A stretch of 64,000 nt of DNA from Callipepla californica brunnescens (GCA_023055505.1 JALIRH010000027.1:198501-262500), one strand, 5' to 3'. Shown: positions 36,201-43,846, counted from the stretch's first letter. Translations and numbers: made by a program. The notes: generated by a model from the sequence alone, not told the origin.

Positions 36201-37277
36201 ACAACCTTCATACTTCTGTAGAGCATTTTGTTTCCTAGACAACAATTCTAAATTGCAGAGAGGAACAAAATGTCCTAATGGTACGTTTTTTTCTCATGTC
36301 CTCTTTTCCTAATAAGAAACTATACTCACCTACTCAATTTGTCACAAACAAAAAAAAAGTAAGGAGAAAAAAAAGGACAGTACTGGGCAAATCCTCACAT
36401 AACATATGTATGAGCCCCTTTCTAACTTAGTGCTAGTTGAGCTGTTTTTTGTGGCTCTGTGTCTTCTAAGGATTTAAATGAATGTGAATAAAGAAACTTG
36501 TCACTGACAGAGCAATACTAGGACTTCTGCAAGGCCTTTGACATGGTCCCACACCACATCCTTATCTCTAAATTAGAGAGATATGGATTTGAAGGGTGAA
36601 CTATTTGGTGGATAAGAAATTGGTTGGACGGTCTTTGACAGAAGGTTGCTGTAAATGGCTCTATGTCCAGGGAGAGACCAGTGATGAATGGTGTCCCTCA
36701 GGAGTCTATCTTGAGACTGGTACTCTTTAACATCTTTATCAATTATTTAGATGATGGGGTGCACTCTTGTCAAGTTTGTGGACAACATCAAGCTGAGCAG
36801 TCAAATAGAAATTAATTTCCCAAGCTCATCACTTTGGTTAACTGACTTTTCCTAAAACAAAACTGAACAGCCATTACATTCCACAGCTGACTTGTGAGCA
36901 CATGAAGAAACTATAATGTTGTATCTTGAAAGCCCCACTCACAGGTCTGTTCACCACTTCAAAGATACCTAGATCTCACCACACTGAATGCTGGTCAATG
37001 GGATATAACACAGGAGGTAACTAATACAGAACAGCACTCTGTGATCTCTGGACAACCTAGCAGGAGACCTTTCCTACTGAAACAAGTGAGCACATCTTGA
37101 CGAGTGTCAAGGTGACAGAAGTCTCAATTTTTGTATTAACCATGGATCACATTGTCATATAACAATGCCAACTGGTCAGTCTTGACTCAAAATAATGAAA
37201 GACAATGAAAAAGACCCGACACTGAGGTTAAGCATGATCCGTATCTGGAAACCTACCTGACACTTCTCCTTGTCCAT
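5289..37277 (-). CDS. TMEM94: TMEM94 complete coding sequence, 31 coding exons, 1359 aa (ER P-type ATPase-like Mg2+ transporter ERMA)
   Basis: Exons on the - strand: 37277-37257, 30237-30118, 29440-29313, 28723-28587, 28127-27931, 26896-26745, 26298-26196, 25910-25824, 25255-25139, 22209-22153, 21138-21034, 20521-20357, 20063-19854, 19696-19381, 18659-18486, 16312-16210, 15752-15535, 14214-14033, 13832-13694, 13038-12923, 12024-11925, 11208-11100, 10552-10363, 9846-9769, 9364-9279, 8716-8635, 8327-8173, 7837-7743, 6710-6617, 6359-6189, 5361-5289. All introns are GT-AG, phases agree throughout, and the total is 4080 nt. The protein follows human TMEM94 along its length, up to the C-terminal tail ending LGMNSPF. 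About ten membrane segments are visible: two in residues 60-115, two in 272-340, and six from 1090 to the end. The topology and the stretch LGSVTVLCCVDKQG (403-417) match the P-type ATPase phosphorylation region, but the site is DKQG rather than DKTG. Known role: ER multipass protein reported to load Mg2+ into the ER; human variants cause a developmental disorder with cardiac defects. Confidence 0.97.
6189..6359 (-). CDS. TMEM94: TMEM94 exon 31, residues 1279-1336, helices 9-10
   Basis: LLGHVAQTVLDLKLW ends helix 9. VSWLLGFLSLILVVIINE is helix 10, followed by IVKLHEIR. Confidence 0.96.
6617..6710 (-). CDS. TMEM94: TMEM94 exon 30, residues 1248-1279
   Basis: FISVTHVHRTKPLWKKSPLS then NWWWTLTVVIV. 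The THVHRTKPLW loop is highly characteristic of TMEM94. Confidence 0.95.
6866..6996 (-). repeat. CR1 LINE 3'-end fragments
   Basis: Two successive pieces of the CR1 3' core (GTTGGAAGGGACCTTTAAAG, and GATGGAAGGAACC after CACAGAATCATC) lie in the intron between TMEM94 exons 29 and 30. They are degenerate and truncated. Confidence 0.75.
7593..7614 (+). repeat. T22 homopolymer
   Basis: Uninterrupted T run in the intron between TMEM94 exons 29 and 30. On the transcribed strand it is a poly(A), so it could be an old retroposon tail, but no retroposon body is recognisable beside it. Confidence 0.85.
7743..7837 (-). CDS. TMEM94: TMEM94 exon 29, residues 1216-1248, eighth helix
   Basis: NAHGAPDWFGTFSNALLVAQ then KLTAGLIVLHT. 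Phase 2 in, phase 1 out. Confidence 0.94.
8173..8327 (-). CDS. TMEM94: TMEM94 exon 28, residues 1165-1216, seventh helix
   Basis: TQHYFLFCFLLKFSVTICSC and LICFGFTL form the helix. NATSLNLT, in the following luminal loop, holds two possible N-glycosylation sequons (NAT, NLT). Confidence 0.94.
8635..8716 (-). CDS. TMEM94: TMEM94 exon 27, residues 1137-1164
   Basis: ISLLGKPPHSSIMTMATGKN then LTSIPKK, a cytosolic loop. Confidence 0.94.
9279..9364 (-). CDS. TMEM94: TMEM94 exon 26, residues 1109-1137, helices 5/6
   Basis: FLSCLVQLPPILSTTDIVWL then SCFCYPLL; a hydrophobic hairpin. Confidence 0.95.
9769..9846 (-). CDS. TMEM94: TMEM94 exon 25, residues 1083-1108, fifth helix
   Basis: ARHATYGIRKCFLFLLQCQL then TLVVIQ. 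The RHATYGIRK part matches the GRxIYxNIRK stretch that precedes M5 in P-type pumps. Confidence 0.95.
10363..10552 (-). CDS. TMEM94: TMEM94 exon 24, residues 1019-1082
   Basis: ISIALDPLYPSRCSWETFGY, then LSGQLNSLPCSMSFRQEE and IIRLIEQ. It leads into the C-terminal membrane domain. Confidence 0.95.
11100..11208 (-). CDS. TMEM94: TMEM94 exon 23, residues 983-1019, hinge motif lost
   Basis: MCEMIKIMQEYGEVTCCLGS continues SANLRN. The normal hinge is GDGxNDxP, with Asp residues that coordinate catalytic Mg2+; here it reads LGSSANLRN, with neither Asp. Confidence 0.95.
11925..12024 (-). CDS. TMEM94: TMEM94 exon 22, residues 950-983
   Basis: Reads AKLPRGIHQVRPHLQNIDNV and PLLVPLFTDCTPE. The first part occupies the place of the vFARvTPexK segment of canonical pumps. 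Confidence 0.94.
12217..12259 (+). repeat. C11/A32 homopolymer tract
   Basis: A C run at 12217-12227 is followed directly by an A run at 12228-12259, in the intron between TMEM94 exons 21 and 22. Confidence 0.9.
12923..13038 (-). CDS. TMEM94: TMEM94 exon 21, residues 911-949
   Basis: Acidic segment VEGLLLMEEEGHSDLISF followed by DSDIPSFLEDCNR. Confidence 0.94.
13694..13832 (-). CDS. TMEM94: TMEM94 exon 20, residues 865-911
   Basis: Reads VFAEKMGLETGWNCHISLTP, then a Ser/Pro-rich loop (GSEIPPSSPSHAGSLHDDL). Confidence 0.94.
14033..14214 (-). CDS. TMEM94: TMEM94 exon 19, residues 804-864, return to P domain
   Basis: Contains GQIFMGMVSSQYQARLDIVR, where canonical ATPases read LGMVxxxDPPR; DPPR is YQAR here. 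The following TGD motif is replaced by FSLEDE. The acceptor is weak (CCTGAAG, poor pyrimidine tract) but the phase with exon 18 fixes it. Confidence 0.92.
14676..14790 (-). repeat. CR1 LINE 3'-end fragment
   Basis: CATAGAATCATAGAATCA followed by GGTTGGAAGGGACCTCAAGA is the reverse complement of a typical CR1 3' end with its octamer tail. It is well preserved, so relatively young. TMEM94 intron. Confidence 0.9.
15535..15752 (-). CDS. TMEM94: TMEM94 exon 18, residues 731-804
   Basis: Contains CLSGYCSAFAYKPM, corresponding to the G(L/Y)RVLAFAYRP strand, and GKCIELVQVPGQSAIFTCC. Confidence 0.95.
16210..16312 (-). CDS. TMEM94: TMEM94 exon 17, residues 697-731, KGA-like region
   Basis: SHGTADIILEACTDFWDG lies where P-type ATPases have the nucleotide-binding KGAPExIL..C motif. 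The Lys is replaced by His and GA by GT. Confidence 0.93.
16313..18485 (-). other. TMEM94: TMEM94 intron 16
   Basis: A 2.2-kb intron of unique AT-rich sequence. Nothing recognisable. Confidence 0.85.
18486..18659 (-). CDS. TMEM94: TMEM94 exon 16, residues 639-697
   Basis: Reads FTPGAKDLFKQENYLALYRL through TKRRPPLSHMINLFVKDTTT, part of the N domain. Confidence 0.94.
19381..19696 (-). CDS. TMEM94: TMEM94 exon 15, residues 534-639
   Basis: The largest coding exon. Contains DYHLEMLSLSQDQQNPSCI and LKPLGLNVLLNLCNASVTER, ending PWGLCELARLIG. This is the family-specific part of the N domain. Confidence 0.95.
19854..20063 (-). CDS. TMEM94: TMEM94 exon 14, residues 464-533, hydrophilic insertion
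   Basis: A low-hydrophobicity, Ser/His/Lys-rich and acidic segment, with SKHPSGSNVSFSKDTEGGEE near the end. It is probably a flexible insertion in the nucleotide-binding region and is likely to vary most between species. Confidence 0.92.
20357..20521 (-). CDS. TMEM94: TMEM94 exon 13, residues 409-463, degenerate phosphorylation site
   Basis: Starts VLCCVDKQGILSWPNPSPE. Asp414 sits at the position of the phosphorylated Asp, but the motif is DKQGI, not DKTGT. The exon continues LFFSGKVEP and ends in an acidic tail (EMEDE). Confidence 0.94.
21034..21138 (-). CDS. TMEM94: TMEM94 exon 12, residues 374-408, entry to P domain
   Basis: Reads EMIRCIWSHFLCVLKG and ends SLLHSLGSVT. In P-type ATPases an LGSVTxICSDKTGT stretch surrounds the phosphorylated Asp; here the exon boundary falls just before it. 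Confidence 0.93.
22153..22209 (-). CDS. TMEM94: TMEM94 exon 11, residues 355-373
   Basis: A short 57-nt exon reading LAKFSEDTLSSYTEMVSSQ. It links M4 to the phosphorylation domain. Confidence 0.9.
22210..25138 (-). other. TMEM94: TMEM94 intron 10
   Basis: A 2.9-kb intron holding one + strand CR1 tail near its upstream end. No other gene or RNA signal seen. Confidence 0.85.
24395..24585 (+). repeat. CR1 LINE 3'-end fragment
   Basis: Forward-strand CR1 tail: GGAGACATTCAAGGCTTGCC, later TTGGACTAGATGATCTTTAG and CCCTTCCAACCCCTACAATT. It sits in the intron between TMEM94 exons 10 and 11. Confidence 0.9.
25139..25255 (-). CDS. TMEM94: TMEM94 exon 10, residues 316-354, fourth helix
   Basis: VLPILPLLFPVLWILATAFG is a helix with several prolines, at the place of the P-type M4 helix whose proline kink forms part of the ion site. 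The classical PEGL motif is absent. Confidence 0.94.
25824..25910 (-). CDS. TMEM94: TMEM94 exon 9, residues 287-315, third helix continued
   Basis: AGFLITNAVRFIF completes the helix, followed by the loop KAPGIASWQHTLLQLQ. Exactly 29 codons, phase 0 at both ends. Confidence 0.94.
26196..26298 (-). CDS. TMEM94: TMEM94 exon 8, residues 252-286, start of third helix
   Basis: Reads WCLEMALSRPVTALDNERF and enters the helix with LKYAVPVVL at the exon end. Confidence 0.94.
26745..26896 (-). CDS. TMEM94: TMEM94 exon 7, residues 202-252
   Basis: Carries a second EPGD motif and a proline-rich loop (FPPFSPPPSPRG), then RLFRVLKTPVIDNVR. No TGES motif, the usual actuator signature, is visible in exons 6-8. 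Confidence 0.94.
27147..27405 (-). repeat. CR1 LINE 3'-end fragment
   Basis: Starts with CATAGAATCATAGAATGG and runs through GGGCAGGGTCACCAACCACT and CTGCCCAGAGCCACATCCAG, a long CR1 3' region in reverse orientation. Confidence 0.9.
27931..28127 (-). CDS. TMEM94: TMEM94 exon 6, residues 136-201, actuator-like domain
   Basis: Includes LLVEGDVIALRPGQESF, which corresponds to the P-type ATPase actuator segment usually written GDIVxLxxGDxxPAD. The Asp of the second half is replaced. Preceding residues YPDLHMPYAPSWSLHWAYRD are family-specific. Confidence 0.95.
28587..28723 (-). CDS. TMEM94: TMEM94 exon 5, residues 90-136, second membrane helix
   Basis: Encodes the helix NALALFLLLLLDLFMIG, followed by a strongly charged cytosolic segment (RQERLKCKEVERRL). 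The acceptor is CAAAG, after a T-rich tract. Confidence 0.92.
29313..29440 (-). CDS. TMEM94: TMEM94 exon 4, residues 48-90, first membrane helix
   Basis: The true frame reads EAWKSSFLYHGNRCSCFHWP, then the helix GASLMLLAVVLLLCCSG. Another frame of the same exon is also open but does not fit the family or the neighbouring phases. It ends two bases into a codon. Confidence 0.9.
30118..30237 (-). CDS. TMEM94: TMEM94 exon 3, residues 8-47
   Basis: Begins DEMTSSLGLTTKKALTIL and ends in a basic stretch ERKKVTSWK. This is the cytosolic N-terminal tail before the first membrane helix. Phase 0 at both ends. Confidence 0.9.
34633..34731 (-). other. Candidate in-frame cassette or alternative first exon of TMEM94
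   Basis: Lies in the intron between exons 2 and 3. A pyrimidine-rich tract (CTCTCTCTCTTCTGC and on) leads to AG at 34733-34732. There are then 33 open codons (QQCKLLCKWCRSVGQM, LFKQADLWITHQGKCRK) and a strong donor, AAA followed by GTAAGT. Length and phase (0/0) would insert it between residues 7 and 8 without a frameshift. An internal ATG at 34686-34684 could instead give an alternative 18-residue N-terminus. Not verified. Confidence 0.35.
36520..36830 (+). repeat. CR1 LINE ORF2 reverse-transcriptase fragment
   Basis: Translates in pieces as FCKAFDMVPHHILISKLERY and VAVNGSMSRERPVMNGVPQ, then LVLFNIFINYLDDG. These are the CR1 reverse-transcriptase blocks, with internal stops and shifts. It is an old internal fragment without a 3' tail, so it is a different insertion type from the 3'-end copies. 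Confidence 0.85.
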
Positions 37278-37380
37278 GGCTACACAATTCTGCAATCATG
37301 TCCAACAAAAGTGGATTGCTTCTCAGGGGAGAATGTCTCTTAGGCAGAGATGAGCTTGGTTACACTTATCACACCACCAT
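37257..37380 (-). CDS. TMEM94: TMEM94 exon 2: 5'UTR, start codon and residues 1-7
   Basis: The acceptor follows a pyrimidine tract (CTTCTGTTTCCACAG). The start codon is at 37277-37275 in a good Kozak setting (GCCATGG) and reads MDKEKCQ before the donor GTAGGT. Human TMEM94 starts MDLKEK, which supports this start. Two upstream ATGs lie in the same exon, at 37380-37378 and 37299-37297. Confidence 0.9.
37258..37299 (-). promoter_or_regulatory. Overlapping upstream ORF on the TMEM94 mRNA (exon 2 part)
   Basis: The ATG at 37299-37297 is out of frame with the main start 22 bases downstream. Its frame crosses the exon 2/3 splice and stops at TGA 30235-30233, giving a 15-residue peptide (MIAELCSHGQGEVSG). 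A 3-codon uORF also starts at the first base of exon 2 (37380-37369). Such uORFs usually lower or condition translation of the main frame. Confidence 0.6.
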
Positions 37381-39263
37381 CTGTGGAAACAGAAGGGGAA
37401 GCAGTTAATTTCCCAGTATCACTGCCTTTAGGAAAAGACGGTGACGGAAGTCACATAATTCAAATTGTTCTTTAAAAGGAAAACTGGGGAGCAGAAAGTA
37501 ATTCCAACAGTAGAGCATCTCCCTCTTTACTCAGGATTGATCCCACTAGCTCAACTCCCCCAAGAACTTGAATTAAGTTCCCTGTACCTTAGGGTAAAAG
37601 TATTACTGAAGCCCTGACAGACTTCTGGGCAAGCCTCCAGAAAAAGACAGTGACCCTGGTTTTTTCTGGAGGCCACATCTGACCCACTTTAATTCCTGAA
37701 CACTACAAAAAGACAGCAGCCAAAAATAAAAAGACCATGCTCTATTTACAGGATCTTCTAGCAAATCATTTTTGCCAATGTACACTTAGGGTAAAGCATA
37801 GCTTTTTTCCCTTAATTTCACTTTATAAATAAGACCGTGTAATTGCTTTAGTAAATCTAGGTTAAAAAAAAAAAAGGTCTTACACCAGCATTTGTCATTT
37901 GGAGCTATTTAACAGTAGGGGAATTGTTACAGGTCATAACTTGAACTGGTGATTAAGCACCTGGTGAAGGGCTGTAGCTGCCTTAGAGAGCATAGGCAAT
38001 GTGCACCTGTGCTTCCCAATCCCCCCTAGCTCCTAGCAAACTTCACCAGTCATGGGAGTATGTAAGCACCTACTTCAAGGGTAGCTCTGATTCGAGCAGC
38101 TTGATCTTAGCAGTGCTTGCTGCGTCTCCTAGCAGCTAGTCTAATATGAATGTATCTGAAACAGAGCTAGCCTCCAAGAAATATGAATTTAAACAGTTAA
38201 AGTTGTAATATGAAGATTAGCGGGAGAAGTTTTGTTTTTGTGGTTCCACTTGCAGTGCCAACATTTGTTTTTGTGACCTAGGCTAAAGCTACTAATATTT
38301 TAACCTTCTCATCAGATAAAGTGATGGCAATACACTTATTTAAAAGGTTCAGTTTAAGATTATGTGTTGATGTGCTTGAGTGGAAAATGATGAAGAAATA
38401 AAAAGCATCAAGAACACAAGATGCCTGTATAAAACCGGCAGCACGTATGCACTTATGCATGTCTGTATTAAGCAGACTTCTTAACAAGTGACTCTTGTGC
38501 TTTCCAGGTTATTTAAATTCTGCTCTATTTTAACAAGATGCGTAGTTTAACATAGTACAAGAGCAACTAACTTTGTTTACATTATAATTTCTGTTTTTAA
38601 GGAACTGGAAATATAGATGTACTGTATTACTGTATCTTCTTGTACATAATTTATTTCTGTAATTGCTGTAAGGAATAACAGGATTGTAGGTAACTGTGCC
38701 ACAGGGACTTCCTCTGTTTTGAAACGGGGAGAGAAAAAGCTGTGTACTATTTGGAAATGCTTCAGGAGGACGGATGGATATGTTGGGTCTGTGTGCTGCT
38801 AGTCTAGTAACTTTAAGTGCTGATGAGACTCAGGAAGTGTTCAGGTACGAGCCTGACTAGAAGACGCGAGCCCTGCTAGGGAGCAGCGGATGCCTGCCCG
38901 ATCCCCCCGAGCTGAGGGGTGGGCGCTGAGGCGTTTCCCTCCACGCGGGTGGGCCCGGTCCCCGCCCCACCTGTGAGAGGAATACCAGCCCAGGTGTGCC
39001 TTAGAACAACTACCACGTGTCGGAGCTTTCCGCAATCTGTCGGCTGCTTTCTCTCTCACCTCCTCCGTAATCCGCTAGGTAACGCTCCGCTGAACGGAAC
39101 GGCGCTGCGCGGGAGCTCGCGGCCCACGGGACGGGGAGGGCTTTTCTCAGGCCTCCCGGCAGGGCCGGAACCGAAGGGAATCCCAATTGAGGGAGAGCGG
39201 GCCCTCCCGGACCCGCTTCACCGCGGGACGGAACCCAGCCGCCGCCGCTCGGCCTGTACTCAC
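37381..39263 (-). other. TMEM94: TMEM94 intron 1
   Basis: About 1.9 kb between the non-coding exon and the start-codon exon. Its upstream 400 bases are CpG-rich. Otherwise nothing recognisable. Confidence 0.6.
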
Positions 39264-39780
39264 CAGCCGCACCGGGCCGTCCCGGCGGGGAAGCCGCCCG
39301 CCCGCCTGGGCCGCCATCAGGGTCACTGGCAAAGCGGGACGCCACGGCGCTGGGAACCCGTGGGGGGAGTTTCGGGGCTTCCTCAATAAGCGGGTATCTG
39401 GTTGGTGGGATCTCGCGCTGCCGCCCGTATGTCGTTCGCTGATTGGTGGGATCAGAGCAGCGCGTGAAGCCGAGAAGACGCTCGGGCGGCGGGTCGCCCT
39501 GAGCGGAAGCTGCGCCCTGAGGGGCGGCGGTTCGCTCTGGGAGCGGAGCGGGGACCCGTCCGTGTTCGTGAGTGTCGGAGGGAGGGTGCGCGACTCCCAC
39601 TGAGAAGGTGCTTTTGCTGTAGGGCAGCTGACCGAACGGGAGCGTGGATGGAGCCGTGAGGTGGATGTGGACGCGCCGGAAGCCATGGGGCAGTGAGCGC
39701 GCGGGCGCGTGGAGCCTGTAATCTGAGGAGAAATCTGAAGCGCCGCGCAATCTGGAAAGGGGATCGGGTGTCATTCTGTC
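38840..39780. promoter_or_regulatory. CpG-island promoter of TMEM94, possibly bidirectional
   Basis: This is a dense CpG stretch in otherwise AT-rich surroundings. ATTGG at 39442-39446 reads CCAAT on the - strand, with a near copy (GGTTGGTGGG) at about 39399, which suits NF-Y-driven - strand transcription. The island continues more than 300 bases beyond the TMEM94 start, so divergent + strand initiation is plausible. Confidence 0.7.
39264..39400 (-). other. TMEM94: TMEM94 non-coding exon 1 (5' end approximate)
   Basis: On the - strand a strong donor (GCTG followed by GTGAGT) lies with its last exon base at 39264, inside a CpG-rich region upstream of the start-codon exon, whose acceptor is at 37381-37382. 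The transcription start is not visible; 39400 is an estimate from the CCAAT box about 40 bases further upstream. Confidence 0.6.
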
Positions 39781-41083
39781 ATCAGAATCAGGCGGCTCAT
39801 TCTGTCTGCTTGCAGAGGTTTGGGTTCTGCCTTCTGAATTCGCAGTGAAGTAGCTAAGCTGGAAAGCGTTTACATTCGGTCTGTATTCTCTTCCTGCGTT
39901 CAGTGCTCACGTATCCCGGGTTGTGATGCGTGCTCTCCATGTGAGAAGTGACGTTCATTGGTGTGCTGAAACACAGGTGCCGAACTCTGGTGAAATTCTT
40001 TGTACTTTTGCAGTAATAAGTTACGTAAAGAGCTCTGTGCTGTTCTCCCTGTAATTTTGAGTTTTGGGTGAGAAAGTGGGGTTGTAGGAGTGTGCTCTGC
40101 TCTGCAGCTTTAAGTACAGTATGAATCTTAGTGAGGAGAATGGTTGTGGAACTCTGGGCTTTGCTGAGCTTCTGGTTACTCAGAACTATCTCCTAGCGCT
40201 GGAAAAGAAAAAAAATGGAACTCCAGTACACTTGAGTGACAATATATGCATTTATAGCTCCGTAAAGGGAAATAATGGCAGGTCCGGGGAATTTTTTTGC
40301 TGTAGTTTATGTACAGCATGGGGAAGGGGATAAATGATTTACGGAGTTATAGTAACATGAGATCATGAGTTGGGCTTAGTGCTGTGTGAGCATCTTGTTA
40401 GTTCCTCTTTAGGTTGTTCCTCTACCACCACAGTTAAAATCTGCTTAAGTAGAAAAATGCTTTAAAGAAAAGGTCAGAATAAAGATGCATCTCTACAGAG
40501 ATCTGGAGACCAGATTCCTGGCACGTTCCTTGTGGGTTTCAAGCAAGCCACTAATAAATGCTGATTTTTCTCACTGTGTCCTGAATACAGTTTCCCCTGC
40601 AGTTGCAGAGGCTAGTAGATGGGATTCTTAATGTAATTGTGCCCTTATTTACTCCTTCGTAAACTTGAACCGTTCATTTCAGAGTGATTTAGAAACCTAG
40701 TGTTTGTAGAGCATGCTGAGTTAAAGTGAAAAACGTTATCAGAATACAAGGATGCTTGGAGAAGTAGAAATACCCTTGAATTGGACATTGTTGCTAGGAG
40801 GTTCAGAAATAGAACAATTATATTTAGTGAGCACTTTCTAATGAGCTCTAGTCCTTGATAATAAAAGGAAAGATGAACTGGAAAATGCTGTTGATTACTT
40901 AAGGTATAATTACATGGTATGTTTTTGTTTTTTTTTTTTTTTCAGATCTGAGACCTTTTTTCTAAAGACTTATTCTGTAAGAAAATGCCCTGTCCATCTT
41001 ACATTAAGTAATAATCCTCTCATTCATGTTGCAGAATTCTGAACAAGTGTTCTTAAGATAGACAAGATTTTTTCTGGATCTTT

Positions 41084-41417
41084 ATGGTATTGTTATATCC
41101 TAGGATGGAAAGTTCAAGTGGGTCAGTTTGCCTGCAAATTAGGCTCATTTTTCACACTTGCTTCAAGAGAGATATTACAACTTCTTTGGGTGCTTTGTTC
41201 CACATCCTTGTACTTTTTGGAATCGTGGAACTATTTCACTGCGTAAAGGCCTCATATATTATTTTGGTGAGAATTGAGTTTAAAGAAACAGCTACTGCAA
41301 AGTCTTGTGTATACTCTGAAAATGCTTAATTTCATGCTCACTGTGTCTTCACCACAGGGATATGACGTCTACTCTTGGGACCACAACATACGGGCAGAGA
41401 CGTATCTCATGCTGTAA
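41084..41417 (+). other. Candidate two-exon small ORF, 80 aa when spliced (unrecognised)
   Basis: A strong acceptor (T tract plus CAG) ends at 40946. ATG 41084 opens 61 codons, ending phase 0 at a donor (TTTTG then GTGAGA, last base 41266). The acceptor after a pyrimidine-rich stretch (CTTCACCACAG) resumes at 41358 and runs to TAA 41415-41417. The predicted product has one hydrophobic stretch (LGALFHILVLFGIVELF), so it would be a single-pass membrane peptide. AATAAA follows at 41684-41689. I know no such protein; chance occurrence is quite possible. Confidence 0.25.
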
Positions 41418-43763
41418 GCTTCTGCTTCTGAATGAACTACAGCCTCTGACAAATCCAGTGGAACTGTTCGGCCTCCCTGCATGTGCCTGTCAGTCAGTTC
41501 TCATCACTGTGCTGTTTTGGGTCGAGTGGGTGTGAGAATTTGAGTAGGAGCTCTTTAAAGCAGGTATTTGTATGCAAAAAAAAAAAAAAATCTGCTTTAT
41601 TTTAGTTAAGCTCTTTAGAAGATGTTGAAGTTGCTTTTAGTTTTAATCAATATGATAAGCAGCATTTCTGAATGGTAGTGCAAAATAAAAATTAAATCAA
41701 TGAGTTTATTGGTATTGTTTAGAAAAAGCAATTGCTGCACATTTGATCTCCTTCTCCCTGCCCCCTCCACCCGGTTCCTTTGATGCCAGATGCTAGGGTT
41801 TAACCACACTTGTAGTACTTCTATAGCTATAAGGAGTTAAAAAGAGGAGACTAATACAAAACCTGTTTGAATCTTAAACATTTAAAAGCAGTAGTTGACC
41901 AACACAGCTTCAAAAGCTCAAGGGAGGACAGTATTTCATTTTAGCTGAATGATGTTGCTTCTCGACTTGTGTGTTTAGTTTATTGGGAAGCTATACATAA
42001 TTTAGTGTTCATTAACAACAGCAACAACAACAAAAGTTATTCCTCTAAGGAACAGGATTCAGCCTTTTGTTAACAAACATCTACTTCGTTTGTCCTCCCA
42101 ACTGAGAAGTAATTAACTGACAGTTCCAAGCTGTCTTGAAAATGATAGGTGACTGAGTTAGGAGTAGGAGGAAAGAAGTCCTTTTGTACTAAAGAAAGGG
42201 AGATGACACACTATAGCTGGATCTAGTTTGTTTCCTTTTACAGACTTCTGTCAGAGCTTAAGCAGGTGATCTCAGTAATGCTGTATTAAAGTTTTAATAA
42301 TACGATTAAATCATTTTAAATGGCTACTAGTATGAAAATAAAGCTTTTTAAGATACAGTCTTAAAATCTATTAATGGCAGAAAATGATACATTGATTTCC
42401 CTAGGCTGCTTTGAGGTGTTTAAGAAAGGATCCAAAAGGAATGTCAGGCACCAAGTCTTCTCTTAAAACTTCTTAAAATACTCACAACTATTCTTAGATT
42501 GTTTTATCACCACGAATGGTCTTAGAAAATTCAAGCTATTCCTAGACTTTGATCCTCTAGCAAAACATGTCCTTCAGCCTTGCTTACAGCTGTGCCGGGA
42601 TTTCAGCATTTGCTGCAGTGAAGCTGTGCTGGTATTTGTGCAGCAAGTTGTACATTTTAAGCATTCACTTGCTTGCAAGGAGGGGAACAATCTACGTTAA
42701 TTTATTTGTAAAAAGTATATCTTGGCAACATCTTTATCAGGAGTGTTTTTCTGTAACAATTTGATCTCTCATTTCTAAATTTTGTTGCTCATTTGGTCTT
42801 GGACTGCCCTTTTGAAGTCAGTCAGCAGCAGCCTCTTAAAGCAGCCATCGTTCATCTGGTCGCTGTTAGCCATATCTGGCTTTTCAAGTCCAGTGAGAAA
42901 TACCTGTGATAACTTTGCTGTGAGCGCTGTTTAAGTTACAGAAGGCTTACTAGGAAGTTCTAAAGTTTCCCTTTAAGGTCATTTGTGAAACCGGAGACTC
43001 TTCAGTCTGTGCTAGCACTGGGGACTTGAGACATCTTGGAATCTAGTTCTGATTTCAGCAGTCTGTGTCATCCTAGATAAATGACTTTTGCATCCTCAGA
43101 AGGAATGCCTGAAACATTTGTAACATCCTCAGCGCCCAAAGCTCTTTTTCTCTGCCCTTTCCAATTTTTGATTGGAAGTATTAGAAGAATTCATGCCTTC
43201 CCTTAATGCCCAAATCTGGGAATAAATTAGAACTAGAACCCCTTAAATACAGTGCTGCCAGGGGGAGAAAACAATTTGTGAAGGGTTTAAACCACAAATT
43301 TCATACTAAAATGAAGTTTAAAACAACAAAAACAGAATAACAACCCCCTCAAGATTCTTCATCAGGATGCTTAAATATTCCGATTGGAAACATGGGGTCA
43401 CGGTAATGTTTCCAATTCAGCTTCTTTTCAGAAGGTGAGGAGTGATTTCTTTGAAATAACACGGAGATGACCCTCTGTAGTTTGCTTGTGGCTGATCACT
43501 GCTTATTTCGGGAAACTGGCAAGAGCGTGTATTGTATATATTGTATAAATGCTTCCATTTAGGATTGGGAGTGTAGTTCTATAAAGCCTGTTGTAGAAAT
43601 AACTTCTGTGTTTGGAGCATGAGGAAATATTCATTATGCACTGGCTTTATCGCAGAATAAGAATTCTAAGAGGGCCATATAATTAAACTTTGAAATGAAC
43701 TGCATGTGGCAGTCTGGGTTCTGCCCTCTGTGTGCATTTTTTCATGTGTTTTTTTCCCTACAG

Positions 43764-43846
43764 TATGAGTGCATCACCAGAGCTCAGAATAGATGGTGGT
43801 AGAGCGCTGGATGTGCAGCTCTGCATCCTCTCAGTTTCGACGCAGG
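43764..43846 (+). other. Candidate + strand exon
   Basis: A T-rich tract ending TTTTTCCCTACAG precedes it and CAGG then GTGAGG follows it. It is open in the frame MSASPELRIDGGRALDVQ. It could be joined in frame to an exon ending at 41413 (donor GTAAGC), or be an upstream non-coding exon of GRB2. Evidence is splice-site shape only. Confidence 0.25.

Larger units (their letters stand above)
30238..37256 (-). other. TMEM94: TMEM94 intron 2
   Basis: About 7 kb between the start-codon exon and exon 3. It contains the candidate exon at 34633-34731 and the CR1 ORF2 fragment at 36520-36830. The rest appears as unique sequence with no recognisable gene. Confidence 0.85.

Noticed and set aside
39010..39774. 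A 254-codon open frame on the - strand across the TMEM94 CpG island
   Set aside because: It runs through the exon-1 donor and promoter, is rich in Pro/Arg/Ala/Ser as expected of any GC-rich frame, and has no family resemblance. Stop-poor CpG islands produce such frames by composition.
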